Shown: positions 27,466-36,100 of the stretch, in pieces | How the letters are laid out: every line of letters starts with the position of its first letter | Position numbering within the stretch: position 1 is the stretch's first letter | Notes under the pieces: generated by a model | Database searches by the model: none | Told to the model about the DNA's origin: nothing | What the model saw: the letters and a program-made list of their open reading frames with translations, nothing else | Source: Ureibacillus terrenus | GTDB lineage: Bacteria; Bacillota; Bacilli; Bacillales_A; Planococcaceae | DNA: 64,000 bases | Reading direction: 5' to 3' | Assembly (NCBI RefSeq): GCF_006569205.1 | Contig: NZ_VIGD01000004.1 | Location: 124,001-188,000 of the forward strand | Made by a program: the position numbers and the translations under genes

Positions 27466-29523
27466 ATGGAAATGAATCAGCAATATTTGGATATGTTTAT
27501 CGAAGAAAGTAAAGAGCATTTGCAAACATGCAGCGATTATCTTTTAGAACTTGAAAAAAACCCGGATGATTTATCCATCGTCAATGAGATTTTCCGTTCG
27601 GCCCATACGTTAAAAGGGATGGCTGCCACGATGGGGTTTGAAGATTTGGCGGATTTGACCCATAAAATGGAAAATGTATTGGATGCCATCCGGAATGAAA
27701 AAATTGCCGTGAATTCGAATATCTTGGATGTCGTATTTGAATCCGTCGACCATTTGGAAGCAATGATTATGGATATAGCGGGAGGGGGCGGCGGTAAGCG
27801 GGATGTATCCGGAATTGTTTCGAAATTAATGGCGATTGAAGCGGGCGAACAACTTCCCCAAAACAATCCTGCAACTAAGGAAACCGCAGCAGATGTGGCA
27901 ATGGAGGAAGTCTCCTCCGAAAGTCAGCTCGTTTATGATGAATATGATATTACGGTAATACAGCAGTCGAAAGAACAAGGATTCAACGTTTATGAAATCA
28001 CTGTTTCCCTTCGGCCCGATTGCCTCTTGAAAGCCGCCCGGGTTTTTATGGTGTTTGAAGTGCTGGAGAAAAACGGGGAAGTATTGAAATCATTCCCGAC
28101 CGTTGAAAATCTTGAAGAAGAACAATTTGACCAAACTTTCCAAGTGGCATTCATCACGAAAGTTTCCCAAGAGGAAATACAAGAGAAAATCAGCAAAGTG
28201 TCAGAAATTGATCATGTTGTGGTGGTACCGCTTACGGATGACATGATCAAGAAAACGGGCAAAGGGGCCATCGCGTCGAAAGAACAGTTGCAAAATGAAA
28301 TACATATGGATTCAAAACAGGATAAAAAAACGGAAGCCGCAAAAAAAGAAGCGAAGACCGCCATACATAATTCCCACTCCAAAACGATACGCGTAAGCAT
28401 CGAGCGCCTTGATATTTTAATGAATTTATTCGAGGAATTGGTGATTGACCGTGGACGTTTGCAGTCCATCGCGGCTGAGGCGAAACATCCTGAGTTGACG
28501 GAAACGGTTGAGCGGATGAGCCGCACGATGGGGGATTTGCAAAATATTGTGTTGACAATGCGCATGGTTCCGATCGAAACGGTTTTTAATCGGTTCCCGA
28601 AAATGGTCCGTTCCCTTTCGAGGGAATTGAATAAAAAAATTAAACTGGAAATTACAGGTGCAGAAACGGAACTTGATCGCACAGTAATAGATGAAATTGG
28701 CGACCCGCTGGTACACTTAATCCGCAATTCCGTCGATCATGGCATCGAAAGTCCCGAAGTCCGAAAAGCGAAGGGGAAACCGGAAGAAGGTACGGTGACG
28801 TTAAGGGCTTATCACAGCGGCAATTATGTCTTTATTGAAATCGAAGACGACGGTGCCGGCATTAATAAAGAAAAAGTGTTAAAGAAGGCGATTGAACGGG
28901 GAATTGTGACGAAAGAATCCGCACAGACGCTGACCGATAAGCAAATCAATGAACTTATTTTTGAACCGGGATTTTCAACAGCAGAAAAAATTACGGACAT
29001 TTCAGGACGCGGGGTCGGCTTGGATGTCGTAAAATCGACGATCCAAGCACTTGGCGGAGCCATCTCCATTGAATCGCAGGAAGATGTCGGCACAATATTT
29101 TCAATTCAACTTCCGTTAACATTATCGATTATTTCTGCCATGCTGGTGAAAATCGAGGATGAAATATACGCGATTCCGATTTCATCCATCATCGAAACTT
29201 CCATTATTCAAAAATCAGATATTCTAAATGCACACAATCAGAAAGTCATTGATTTCCGCGGAAAAGTGGTTCCGCTCATTTTCCTGGAGGAAATTTTCGA
29301 AGTGCCGCGCAATGAAAAGCATGAAGACGGCTGCCATTCCGTTGTGATTGTCCGGAAGGGGGAAAAGCTCGCCGGACTGGTAGTGGATTCTTTCATCGGC
29401 CAGCAAGAAATTGTACTGAAATCCCTTGGCAACTATTTAAAAAATATTTTTGCCATTTCAGGAGCAACCATTTTAGGAAATGGACAAGTTGCCTTAATTA
29501 TTGATATTAATGCGTTAATGTAA
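27466..29523 (+). CDS. cheA: Chemotaxis histidine kinase CheA
   Basis: Kinase that phosphorylates CheY and CheB in response to receptors. The 685-residue protein has, in order, the Hpt domain (phosphoaccepting His47 in RSAHTLKGMAATMG), a CheY-binding P2 region (about 160-265), a dimerisation domain (near 305-370), the HATPase domain with HLIRNSVDHGIE and DDGAGIN, and a C-terminal CheW-like regulatory domain. AAGGGAGTGTG precedes ATG 27466; ATG 27472 is also possible. Confidence 0.97.
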   Translation: MEMNQQYLDMFIEESKEHLQTCSDYLLELEKNPDDLSIVNEIFRSAHTLKGMAATMGFEDLADLTHKMENVLDAIRNEKIAVNSNILDVVFESVDHLEAMIMDIAGGGGGKRDVSGIVSKLMAIEAGEQLPQNNPATKETAADVAMEEVSSESQLVYDEYDITVIQQSKEQGFNVYEITVSLRPDCLLKAARVFMVFEVLEKNGEVLKSFPTVENLEEEQFDQTFQVAFITKVSQEEIQEKISKVSEIDHVVVVPLTDDMIKKTGKGAIASKEQLQNEIHMDSKQDKKTEAAKKEAKTAIHNSHSKTIRVSIERLDILMNLFEELVIDRGRLQSIAAEAKHPELTETVERMSRTMGDLQNIVLTMRMVPIETVFNRFPKMVRSLSRELNKKIKLEITGAETELDRTVIDEIGDPLVHLIRNSVDHGIESPEVRKAKGKPEEGTVTLRAYHSGNYVFIEIEDDGAGINKEKVLKKAIERGIVTKESAQTLTDKQINELIFEPGFSTAEKITDISGRGVGLDVVKSTIQALGGAISIESQEDVGTIFSIQLPLTLSIISAMLVKIEDEIYAIPISSIIETSIIQKSDILNAHNQKVIDFRGKVVPLIFLEEIFEVPRNEKHEDGCHSVVIVRKGEKLAGLVVDSFIGQQEIVLKSLGNYLKNIFAISGATILGNGQVALIIDINALM

Positions 29524-29547
29524 TCATGACAGAAAAGGGGTGCTCTA

Positions 29548-29991
29548 ATGGTAGTATCGGAGCAGGACATCATCAAAGTCATCGTTTTTCAATTAGCGGA
29601 CAAAGAATACGCGATTCCGGTCAGCCACGTGCAAGGAATCGAAAAAATGATTCATATAACCCGTGTGCCAGGTACTGAAAGATTTGTGAAAGGTGTCATC
29701 AACCTGCGGGGGGTGGTCACGCCGATCATCGATTTAAGGGAACGTTTTGGACTCCCGCCTGCCGAAAAAACCGAGTCTGTCCGAATCATTATCGTTCAGC
29801 TGGATGGAATGGAAGCAGGGTTTATTGTCGATTCGGCCAATGATGTGCTCGATATATCGGCCGATTCCATTGAACCTCAGCCGGAAGTGGTTGGAGCAAT
29901 CGAAGAACCTTTTATCTCAGGGGTTTCAAAAATCGGAAATCGTTTATTGATTTTGCTCCATCTCGATAAAGTATTAAACTTGCCGGATTAA
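29548..29991 (+). CDS. cheW: Chemotaxis coupling protein CheW
   Basis: Adaptor that links CheA to chemoreceptor arrays. The 147-residue protein is a single CheW domain with the typical VFQLADKEYAIPVSHVQGIEK start, the NLRGVVTPIIDLRERFGLP motif, and GFIVDSANDVLDI. AAAAGGGGTGCTCT precedes the ATG, 24 bases after cheA. Confidence 0.97.
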   Translation: MVVSEQDIIKVIVFQLADKEYAIPVSHVQGIEKMIHITRVPGTERFVKGVINLRGVVTPIIDLRERFGLPPAEKTESVRIIIVQLDGMEAGFIVDSANDVLDISADSIEPQPEVVGAIEEPFISGVSKIGNRLLILLHLDKVLNLPD

Positions 29992-30015
29992 ACTATTGAA
30001 AAGCAGGGATTTCTC

Positions 30016-30639
30016 ATGATTCATCCTAAAATCGATCCAATGCATCTGGATATTCTGAAGGAAATCGGGAATATCGGAGCAGCCCATGCGGCAACATCCC
30101 TATCTCTTCTCTTGGATAAAAGGATAGAAATGCATGTCCCGAAAGCGGAGATGATTACATTTAATGAAACAATGAATTTATTGGGCGTCCCGGATGAGGT
30201 GGTTGTTGGAATCTATCTAAGGTTGGAAGGCGATCTGGAAGGTAACATGTTTTACGTTTTGCCGATTGAACAGGCAAATCGGTTTATCCGGAGGCTTTTG
30301 AAAAATAAACGGTTTGATTTGCGCACTGATGTTTCCGAACTTGGATTGTCTGCCATGCAGGAAATCGGAAATATTTTATCCGGCGCTTATTTATCCGCTT
30401 TGTCAGATTTTTTGCAATTAAAGGTTTGTTCCACTGTTCCAGGATTGGCCATCGATATGTTTGGGGCAATTATAAGTTTGGGACTGATTGAAATTTCCAG
30501 GGTCAGTGATTACGTGATTGTCATTCACACATCCATCTCTGAAGAAGGAAAAGAGGATTCGGGAATGACAGGGCGCTTTTTGTTATTGCCTTCCCCGGAA
30601 TCCTTTAACGTCATTTTTAAAGCGTTAGGGGTCAGATAA
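30016..30639 (+). CDS. cheC: CheY-P phosphatase CheC
   Basis: Dephosphorylates CheY-P, and its complex with CheD helps tune adaptation. The 207-residue protein has two active-site motifs with paired Glu and Asn: LKEIGNIGAAHAAT near residue 15 and MQEIGNILSGAYL near 115. Both sites look intact. AAGCAGGGATTTCTC precedes the ATG. It neighbours cheD two bases downstream, matching their physical interaction. Confidence 0.96.
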   Translation: MIHPKIDPMHLDILKEIGNIGAAHAATSLSLLLDKRIEMHVPKAEMITFNETMNLLGVPDEVVVGIYLRLEGDLEGNMFYVLPIEQANRFIRRLLKNKRFDLRTDVSELGLSAMQEIGNILSGAYLSALSDFLQLKVCSTVPGLAIDMFGAIISLGLIEISRVSDYVIVIHTSISEEGKEDSGMTGRFLLLPSPESFNVIFKALGVR

Positions 30640-30640
30640 T

Positions 30641-31129
30641 ATGGGGAAGGTAGTGAAAGTAGGAATTGCCCAAATGGGTGTGGCCAAACCGCCGGATACG
30701 ATCCGTACCTCTGGCCTGGGTTCATGTGTAGGGGTCGTTTTATATGATGAAACGAAGAAAGTTGCCGGACTTGTCCATATTATGCTTCCGGATTCTTCGC
30801 TCAGCCGTTCTGAAACTCCCAATATTGCCAAATTTGCAGACACAGGCATTAAAGGGCTGGAGGAAATGCTCTTGAAGGAAGGGGCCCAAAAATGCCGGTT
30901 AAAGGCAAAAATTGCCGGCGGCGCCCAAATGTTCCAGTTTTCTTCGTCAAAGGAAATCATGCGGATCGGGCAAAGGAATGTGGAAGCTGTAAAAAGGGTG
31001 CTCAAGGAACTGGGAATCCCGATTATTGCAGAAGATACGGGAGGCAGCAGCGGAAGGACCATTGAATTTAATCCTGCAACAGGAAAATTGATGATTCGCA
31101 CAGTGAATCAAGGAGTGAATGAAATTTAA
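30641..31129 (+). CDS. cheD: Chemoreceptor glutamine deamidase CheD
   Basis: Deamidates glutamines in chemoreceptors and activates CheC. The 162-residue protein keeps the catalytic Cys29 (GLGSCVG) and His46 (GLVHIMLP), and the conserved IAGGAQMF-type segment (KIAGGAQMFQF) near residue 90. The ATG follows cheC by one base with AGGGGTCAG as a weak ribosome binding site. The stop overlaps the next small gene by one base (TAATG). Confidence 0.96.
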   Translation: MGKVVKVGIAQMGVAKPPDTIRTSGLGSCVGVVLYDETKKVAGLVHIMLPDSSLSRSETPNIAKFADTGIKGLEEMLLKEGAQKCRLKAKIAGGAQMFQFSSSKEIMRIGQRNVEAVKRVLKELGIPIIAEDTGGSSGRTIEFNPATGKLMIRTVNQGVNEI

Positions 31130-31515
31130 TGTACGGTTCTGTATTTTGGAATTGCTGGGGAAGTTTATTCGCTTTTACGGTCACGTTTGCCATTGTGTAT
31201 CAGGAATCGATATCCCCATTAAAAATTATGCTAACATCCTTTTTCGTTGCGATTGCCGTTTTCATACTGATGTTTCCTGTGCGTTCTCTCATCGGCTTCA
31301 TCTTATTTACGCCAGATGATGAACATTTAAATGATGCGATTGAGAAAGATGAAACAGACGGAAATGAAAACCTTTCGGAGGAAATGCAATCCGGAATTGA
31401 AAATCCGGAAGAAATGAACAATCACCATTCTTCTTCCAAAGGATTGCAAGACCAAAATGCTGAAGAAATTGCCAATGTTGTCCGGGCAATGATGGAAGAA
31501 AAGGATGATGCTTAA
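31129..31515 (+). CDS. Unrecognised two-helix membrane protein between cheD and sigD
   Basis: I do not recognise this 128-residue protein. It has two predicted membrane helices (about residues 7-24, WGSLFAFTVTFAIVY, and about 32-60, TSFFVAIAVFILMFPV then LIGFILFTPD). A long, strongly acidic cytoplasmic or external tail (residues 62-128, rich in Asp, Glu and Asn) has a short C-terminal helix ending VVRAMMEEKDDA. Its ATG overlaps the cheD stop, and its codon use resembles its neighbours, so it is probably translated. B. subtilis has no gene between cheD and sigD. A motility-linked role is inferred only from position. Confidence 0.72.
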   Translation: MYGSVFWNCWGSLFAFTVTFAIVYQESISPLKIMLTSFFVAIAVFILMFPVRSLIGFILFTPDDEHLNDAIEKDETDGNENLSEEMQSGIENPEEMNNHHSSSKGLQDQNAEEIANVVRAMMEEKDDA

Positions 31516-31636
31516 GTACTATTTTTGGATGAAAAAAACTTTCTGTTAGGCTATTTTCCACAGAAAAAACAAAAATTACTGCGTGATAATCAAATGATTT
31601 GGTCCTATTGAATCCGGTGTTTTTTGTACCTGTGTT

Positions 31637-31645
31637 TGATATAAT
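31637..31645 (+). promoter_or_regulatory. Candidate extended -10 promoter before sigD
   Basis: TGATATAAT gives a perfect -10 hexamer with the upstream TG. The -35 region is weak. It lies 41 bases before the sigD ATG in the 170-base gap after the small membrane gene and might give sigD its own transcript. Confidence 0.4.
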
Positions 31646-31685
31646 TTTTAGTAATAAAGGCGTTTATTGAAGAAAGGTGGATGCC

Positions 31686-32444
31686 ATGGTAAGGAAGTTA
31701 GATGAGCAAGAATTATGGAACAGCTGGATAAAAAACCGGGATCCGCATGCTGGCAATTTATTGATCAAAAAATATCAGCCTCTTGTATCTTATCATGTCC
31801 AGCGAATCGGATCGGGGCTGCCGAAAAATGTTTCCCGGGATGATTTAACAAGTTTGGGAATGATGGGGCTTTTTGATGCGCTGAATAAGTTTGATATTAA
31901 CAGGGATTTGCAATTTGATACATACGCATCTTTCAGGGTGCGCGGCGCTATCATAGACGGCCTCAGAAAAGAGGATTGGCTGTCGCGCTCAGCCCGGGAT
32001 AAAGCGAAAAAAATGGAATCAGTCATTGAACGATTGGAGCAAAAATTAATGCGCCACGTGACGCCGGAAGAACTTGCAGAACATATGAACATACCGGTGG
32101 AAGAAGTTTATCAAACGGTGCAAGAACATTTCTTTTCAAACATATTGTCCCTTAATGAAACACTGAATGACCAGGATGACAATGACCGGAATACATACAT
32201 GATTCGGGATGAAAATGCCCGGACACCTGAACAGGAAGCAATACATAAAGAATTGATTGAAGAACTTGCAGATAATATTAAAAAATTGAGTGAAAGGGAA
32301 CAGCTCGTTTTAAGCTTGTTTTATTCGGAAGAGATGACGTTGACCGAAATCGGGGAAGTGTTGAATTTATCCACTTCCCGGATTTCGCAGATTCATTCCA
32401 AAGCGCTGTTGAAATTAAGAAAGCTTTTATCAAAAGAGGAATAA
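31686..32444 (+). CDS. sigD: RNA polymerase sigma factor SigD (flagellar, sigma-28 type)
   Basis: Directs RNA polymerase to late flagellar, chemotaxis and autolysin genes. The 252-residue protein has region 2 (DLTSLGMMGLFDALNKFDINRDLQFDTYASFRVRGAIIDGLRKEDW, key: Tyr-Ala-Ser-Phe-Arg), region 3, and region 4 with LTEIGEVLNLSTSRISQIHSKAL. AAAGGTGG at 31674-31680 favours ATG 31686 over GTG 31677. Similarity to B. subtilis SigD runs the full length. It sits near the 3-prime end of the operon, where B. subtilis uses transcript abundance to set the motile fraction. Confidence 0.98.
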   Translation: MVRKLDEQELWNSWIKNRDPHAGNLLIKKYQPLVSYHVQRIGSGLPKNVSRDDLTSLGMMGLFDALNKFDINRDLQFDTYASFRVRGAIIDGLRKEDWLSRSARDKAKKMESVIERLEQKLMRHVTPEELAEHMNIPVEEVYQTVQEHFFSNILSLNETLNDQDDNDRNTYMIRDENARTPEQEAIHKELIEELADNIKKLSEREQLVLSLFYSEEMTLTEIGEVLNLSTSRISQIHSKALLKLRKLLSKEE

Positions 32445-32489
32445 TACATATTGACAAAGAGAACTAATACATAATTATAGGTGGGACGA

Positions 32490-32801
32490 ATGAGTTTAAA
32501 AGGTGTGGAATTACAAATTGCGATTCCCAAAACGGTGGATGCGGGAAAATTGGCTGAACAACATCAGCAGCATGTTGTTCAGCAGCAATATTACGCAAAC
32601 GAAGCGTTAAAAAAAGAAACCGAAAAAAAGCAACTCACCGTAAACGACACCGAAAAAATCTCTATAGTATCCGAAGAAAAGGATCGTAAGGGAAATAAAG
32701 GGGGAAATAGCAACCATCACCATCAGAAAAAAAGAAAGCGAAAAGAAGCTCAGGAATTGAAACATCCCTATAAAGGAAATTTTATTGATTACAGTGGATA
32801 G
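32490..32801 (+). CDS. Unrecognised small hydrophilic protein between sigD and swrB
   Basis: I do not recognise this 103-residue protein. It starts MSLKGVELQIAIPKTVDAGK, then a Gln/His-rich segment (EQHQQHVVQQQYY), a charged middle, and a very basic patch NHHHQKKRKRKE near residue 76, ending HPYKGNFIDYSG. TAGGTGGGACG is a good ribosome binding site for ATG 32490. No membrane segment or cysteine is seen. Related Bacillales may carry a small gene at this spot, but B. subtilis runs directly from sigD to swrB. The basic patch could bind nucleic acid; that is inference only. Confidence 0.7.
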   Translation: MSLKGVELQIAIPKTVDAGKLAEQHQQHVVQQQYYANEALKKETEKKQLTVNDTEKISIVSEEKDRKGNKGGNSNHHHQKKRKRKEAQELKHPYKGNFIDYSG

Positions 32802-32809
32802 GAGTTTAT

Positions 32810-33370
32810 ATGGCTACAGTACTCATCATTCTTCTCATCATTTTACAATTGATCGGCTTTCTTCTTATTTTTATATTAAATTCAAAAATCGCGAAGTTTA
32901 AGGATTTGGAAATTCGGCAAAATAAAATAATGAAAGAAATGGAAGATGCCATAAGCGCCTATTTGTTGGAAATGAAAGAAGAAAACGATCGGTTTATTAA
33001 TGAATTAAAAAATTTAAAATCATTGCAATCAAAAGAGTTTCCAAATGATGCAACAGAGCAAATCAATCAACCCGGTTCAGATGACAAGCAAAACGATTTG
33101 CATGAAAATGGGGCAGAAAAAACAAGCTTGAAAGTAGTGCCAAAATCCGTTGCGAAAATAGCATATATAAAGCAGCTAAAGACATCCAACGAAATGGCAG
33201 GAAAAGAAAAAGCGCATAAAATAAAAGAGAATGATCCATTACAGGCGGAAACGTCATTGAAAGAAAAAGTATTGTCCCTTCATCAAGAAGGAAAATCAAT
33301 CGAAGAGATTGCAAAAATCACCCAGAAAGGGAAAAACGAAATTGAACTATTATTGAAGTTCCAAAAATGA
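32810..33370 (+). CDS. swrB: Swarming motility protein SwrB
   Basis: Small membrane-anchored protein (YlxL) that in B. subtilis activates the flagellar export apparatus and promotes swarming. The 186-residue protein has an N-terminal membrane helix (residues 3-25, LIILLIILQLIGFLLIFIL), a charged coiled-coil-like middle, and the C-terminal motif LHQEGKSIEEIAKITQKGKNEIELLLKF (key: Gly-Lys-x-x-Glu-Ile-Ala), typical of SwrB. It follows the small unknown gene by eight bases and ends the fla/che operon. Confidence 0.87.
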   Translation: MATVLIILLIILQLIGFLLIFILNSKIAKFKDLEIRQNKIMKEMEDAISAYLLEMKEENDRFINELKNLKSLQSKEFPNDATEQINQPGSDDKQNDLHENGAEKTSLKVVPKSVAKIAYIKQLKTSNEMAGKEKAHKIKENDPLQAETSLKEKVLSLHQEGKSIEEIAKITQKGKNEIELLLKFQK

Positions 33371-33398
33371 ACTTTTAAAGGGCAAAGCATAAAACTTC

Positions 33399-33427
33399 TT
33401 GCGCGGCAAAGGGGTTTGTGTTATATT
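33399..33427 (+). promoter_or_regulatory. Candidate sigma-A promoter for rpsB
   Basis: TTGCGC (33399-33404), 17-base spacer, TATATT (33422-33427). The start point would fall near 33434, giving a leader of about 120 bases before rpsB. Confidence 0.6.
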
Positions 33428-33462
33428 ACCAAGTGGTGTAACGATTACACACGCATTTTGAT

Positions 33463-33504
33463 GGATAAGTGGTGCTTAAAAGGCCTCTTTTAAGTTGCTT
33501 ATCC
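33463..33504 (+). promoter_or_regulatory. Hairpin in rpsB 5-prime leader (possible S2 autoregulatory element)
   Basis: GGATAAG (33463-33469) pairs with CTTATCC (33498-33504), and inside it CTTAAAAGG-type sequence pairs with CCTCTTTTAAG, giving a long two-part stem just before the AGGAGG of rpsB. Ribosomal protein leaders often bind their own product; whether this one binds S2 is inference. Confidence 0.45.
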
Positions 33505-33555
33505 CAAATGATAAATGCGGAGGAATAAAACCAATATTAAATAGGAGGAAAATTC

Positions 33556-34275
33556 ATGTCAGTAATCTCAATGAAACAATTGCTAGAGGCCGGTGTACAT
33601 TTCGGACACCAAACACGCCGTTGGAATCCAAAAATGAAAAAATACATTTTTGTTGAACGTAACGGCATTTATATCATCGATTTGCAAAAAACTGTGAAAA
33701 AATTAGAAGAAGCTTACGAGTTCATGCGTCAAGTCGGAGCGAACGGCGGAAAAGTTCTTTTTGTCGGTACGAAAAAACAAGCACAAGATGCTATCAAAGA
33801 GGAAGCTGAGCGTTCTGGCAACTTCTACATCAACCAACGCTGGCTAGGTGGAACATTAACAAACTTCAAAACAATCAAAAAACGTGTTGCACGTATGAAA
33901 GAAATCGAAAAAATGGAAGAAGAAGGTATTTTCGACGTTCTTCCTAAAAAAGAAGTTATGAAATTGAAAAAAGAACATGAACGTTTAGTGAAATTCCTTG
34001 GTGGTATTCGTGACATGAACGAATTGCCTGACGTTATGTTCGTGGTAGACCCGCGCAAAGAACGCATCGCTGTAGCTGAAGCTCGTAAATTAAATATTCC
34101 GATTGTGGGAATTGTAGATACAAACTGCGACCCAGACGAAATCGACTACGTAATTCCTGCAAACGATGATGCGATCCGCGCTGTAAAATTATTGACAGCA
34201 AAAATCGCAGACGCTTTAATTGAGGGTAAACAAGGTGAATCTGAAGCTCAAGCTGAAGAAGTAGTTGCTGAGTAA
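33556..34275 (+). CDS. rpsB: 30S ribosomal protein S2
   Basis: Component of the small ribosomal subunit. The 239-residue protein begins [31 protein letters not shown] (key: GVHFGHQ), and contains the conserved [12 protein letters not shown] and FVVDPRKE segments. AAATAGGAGGAAAATTC gives a strong ribosome binding site. Codon use is more biased (for example CGT, GAA, AAA) than in the neighbouring flagellar genes, as expected for a highly expressed gene. It precedes tsf behind an attenuator-like hairpin. Confidence 0.99.
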   Translation: MSVISMKQLLEAGVHFGHQTRRWNPKMKKYIFVERNGIYIIDLQKTVKKLEEAYEFMRQVGANGGKVLFVGTKKQAQDAIKEEAERSGNFYINQRWLGGTLTNFKTIKKRVARMKEIEKMEEEGIFDVLPKKEVMKLKKEHERLVKFLGGIRDMNELPDVMFVVDPRKERIAVAEARKLNIPIVGIVDTNCDPDEIDYVIPANDDAIRAVKLLTAKIADALIEGKQGESEAQAEEVVAE

Positions 34276-34289
34276 TTCACTGCTACATG

Positions 34290-34326
34290 GGTGATAAGTG
34301 GATGTTTCACTTATCACCTTTTTTTG
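34290..34326 (+). terminator. Terminator or attenuator between rpsB and tsf
   Basis: Perfect 11-base stem GGTGATAAGTG (34290-34300) with its complement (34308-34318), 7-base loop, then a run of seven T. It lies between two co-transcribed genes, so it may reduce tsf expression relative to rpsB rather than end all transcription. Confidence 0.85.
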
Positions 34327-34400
34327 AGAAACCATGGTTTCTTATGATAAAAAAAGGCAAAAACTTATAGTAAACTAAATGATCCAAGGAGGAACTTTCA

Positions 34401-35285
34401 ATGGCTATTTCTGCACAGTTAGTAAAAGAACTTCGTGAAAAAACGGGCGCAGGTATGATGGATTGTAAAAAAGCCCTTGTAGCAACAAACGGCGACATCG
34501 ATGCTGCAATCGATTACCTACGCGAAAAAGGTTTGGCATCTGCAAGCAAAAAAGCTGACCGCATCGCGGCGGAAGGTACAACTTATATTTTAACAGAAGG
34601 CAACGATGCAGTGATTTTGGAAGTAAACGCTGAAACAGACTTCGTTGCGAAAAACGACCAATTCCAAGAATTGGTAAAAAGCTTGGCTGCACAACTAATT
34701 AAAGCTAAACCTGAATCCGTGGAAGCGGCATTGGAAGTAAAAAATGAAAAAGGAGAAACAATCAAAGACCAAATCGCGTCTGCTGTGGCAACAATCGGTG
34801 AAAAAATCACCCTCCGCCGTTTCGAAATCAAAACAAAAACAGACGCTGATGCATTCGGTGCATATCTTCACATGGGCGGCCGCATCGGGGTATTAGTTGT
34901 GCTTGAAGGTTCAACAGACAGCCAAGCTGCAAAAGACATTGCGATGCACATTGCAGCAATCAATCCAAAATATATCACGCGTGATGAAGTACCTGCGGAA
35001 GAAGTTGAACACGAACGCAAAGTATTGACTGAACAGGCGTTAAACGAAGGCAAACCTGAAAACATTGTGGCAAAAATGGTTGAAGGTCGACTTGGAAAAT
35101 TCTTTGAACAAGTTTGCTTATTAGAACAAGCATTTGTAAAAGATCCAGATCAAAAAGTACGCGATTTCGTGAAATCTACAGGCGGCAATGTAACTTCATT
35201 CGTGCGCTATGAAGTTGGAGAGGGCATTGAAAAACGCGCCGACAACTTTGCGGAAGAAGTTATGAGCCAAGTAAAAGGTAAATAA
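34401..35285 (+). CDS. tsf: Elongation factor Ts
   Basis: Guanine nucleotide exchange factor for EF-Tu. The 294-residue protein has the N-terminal UBA-like domain ([17 protein letters not shown]) with the conserved Cys region, and the dimerisation core with ETDFVAKN near residue 80. Biased codon use indicates high expression. AAGGAGGAACTTTCA precedes ATG 34401. Confidence 0.98.
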   Translation: MAISAQLVKELREKTGAGMMDCKKALVATNGDIDAAIDYLREKGLASASKKADRIAAEGTTYILTEGNDAVILEVNAETDFVAKNDQFQELVKSLAAQLIKAKPESVEAALEVKNEKGETIKDQIASAVATIGEKITLRRFEIKTKTDADAFGAYLHMGGRIGVLVVLEGSTDSQAAKDIAMHIAAINPKYITRDEVPAEEVEHERKVLTEQALNEGKPENIVAKMVEGRLGKFFEQVCLLEQAFVKDPDQKVRDFVKSTGGNVTSFVRYEVGEGIEKRADNFAEEVMSQVKGK

Positions 35286-35311
35286 TTGAGCATAAATACA
35301 CAAACTCTATG

Positions 35312-35340
35312 GGGAGCACTCTAAGTGTTCCCTATTTTTC
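35312..35340 (+). terminator. Terminator between tsf and pyrH
   Basis: GGGAGCACT (35312-35320) pairs with AGTGTTCCC (35324-35332) with one G-U pair, followed by TATTTTT. Confidence 0.7.
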
Positions 35341-35374
35341 AGAAAAGGAAAAGAATGGATAATGGAGGTTTACT

Positions 35375-36100
35375 ATGAGTGTGCCGCAATATAAGCGAGT
35401 TGTGATTAAAATTAGTGGTGAGGCGTTAGCAGGAGAAGCAGGATTTGGAATTTCTCCTAAAATTCTTAAATCGGTGGCAGAAGATATTAAAGAAGTTGTT
35501 GATCTTGGAGTAGAAGTGGCAGTTGTCGTTGGCGGAGGAAACATTTGGCGTGGTAAAATGGGAAGTGAAATGGGAATGGATCGCGCTTCTGCCGATTATA
35601 TGGGAATGCTTGCAACGGTTATGAATTCCCTGGCTTTGCAGGATGCCCTTGAAAAGTTGAATGTGGAAACTCGTGTACAATCTTCCATCGTGATGACCCA
35701 AGTAGCGGAACCTTACATACGTCGAAAAGCGGTGCGTCACCTCGAAAAAGGGCGTGTTGTAATTTTCGCTGCCGGTACCGGAAACCCATTTTTCTCCACA
35801 GATACAACTGCTGCATTGAGAGCGGCTGAAATTGATGCGGATGCGATTCTAATGGCAAAAAATAATGTTGACGGCGTTTATTCGGCGGATCCAAAAATTC
35901 ATCGGGATGCTGTGAAATACGATACCCTCACTTATTTGGATGTCATCCAGCAAGGGTTGCAAGTAATGGATTCCACAGCTTCCACATTATGTATGGACAA
36001 TGATATTCCATTAATAGTATTCTCTATTATGGAAAAAGGGAACATTAAACGTGCCGTATTAGGTGACAAAATCGGGACTGTTGTTAGGAGGAATGCATAA
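35375..36100 (+). CDS. pyrH: UMP kinase
   Basis: Hexameric kinase that phosphorylates UMP to UDP in pyrimidine synthesis. The 241-residue protein shows the amino acid kinase motifs [20 protein letters not shown] near residue 50, and [17 protein letters not shown] near 133. AATGGAGGTTTACT precedes the ATG. The stop overlaps frr by one base. Confidence 0.98.
   Translation: MSVPQYKRVVIKISGEALAGEAGFGISPKILKSVAEDIKEVVDLGVEVAVVVGGGNIWRGKMGSEMGMDRASADYMGMLATVMNSLALQDALEKLNVETRVQSSIVMTQVAEPYIRRKAVRHLEKGRVVIFAAGTGNPFFSTDTTAALRAAEIDADAILMAKNNVDGVYSADPKIHRDAVKYDTLTYLDVIQQGLQVMDSTASTLCMDNDIPLIVFSIMEKGNIKRAVLGDKIGTVVRRNA

Noticed and set aside
32451-32478. TTGACA with a weak -10 before the small gene at 32490
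   Set aside because: The start point would fall inside the ribosome binding site, making a productive transcript unlikely.
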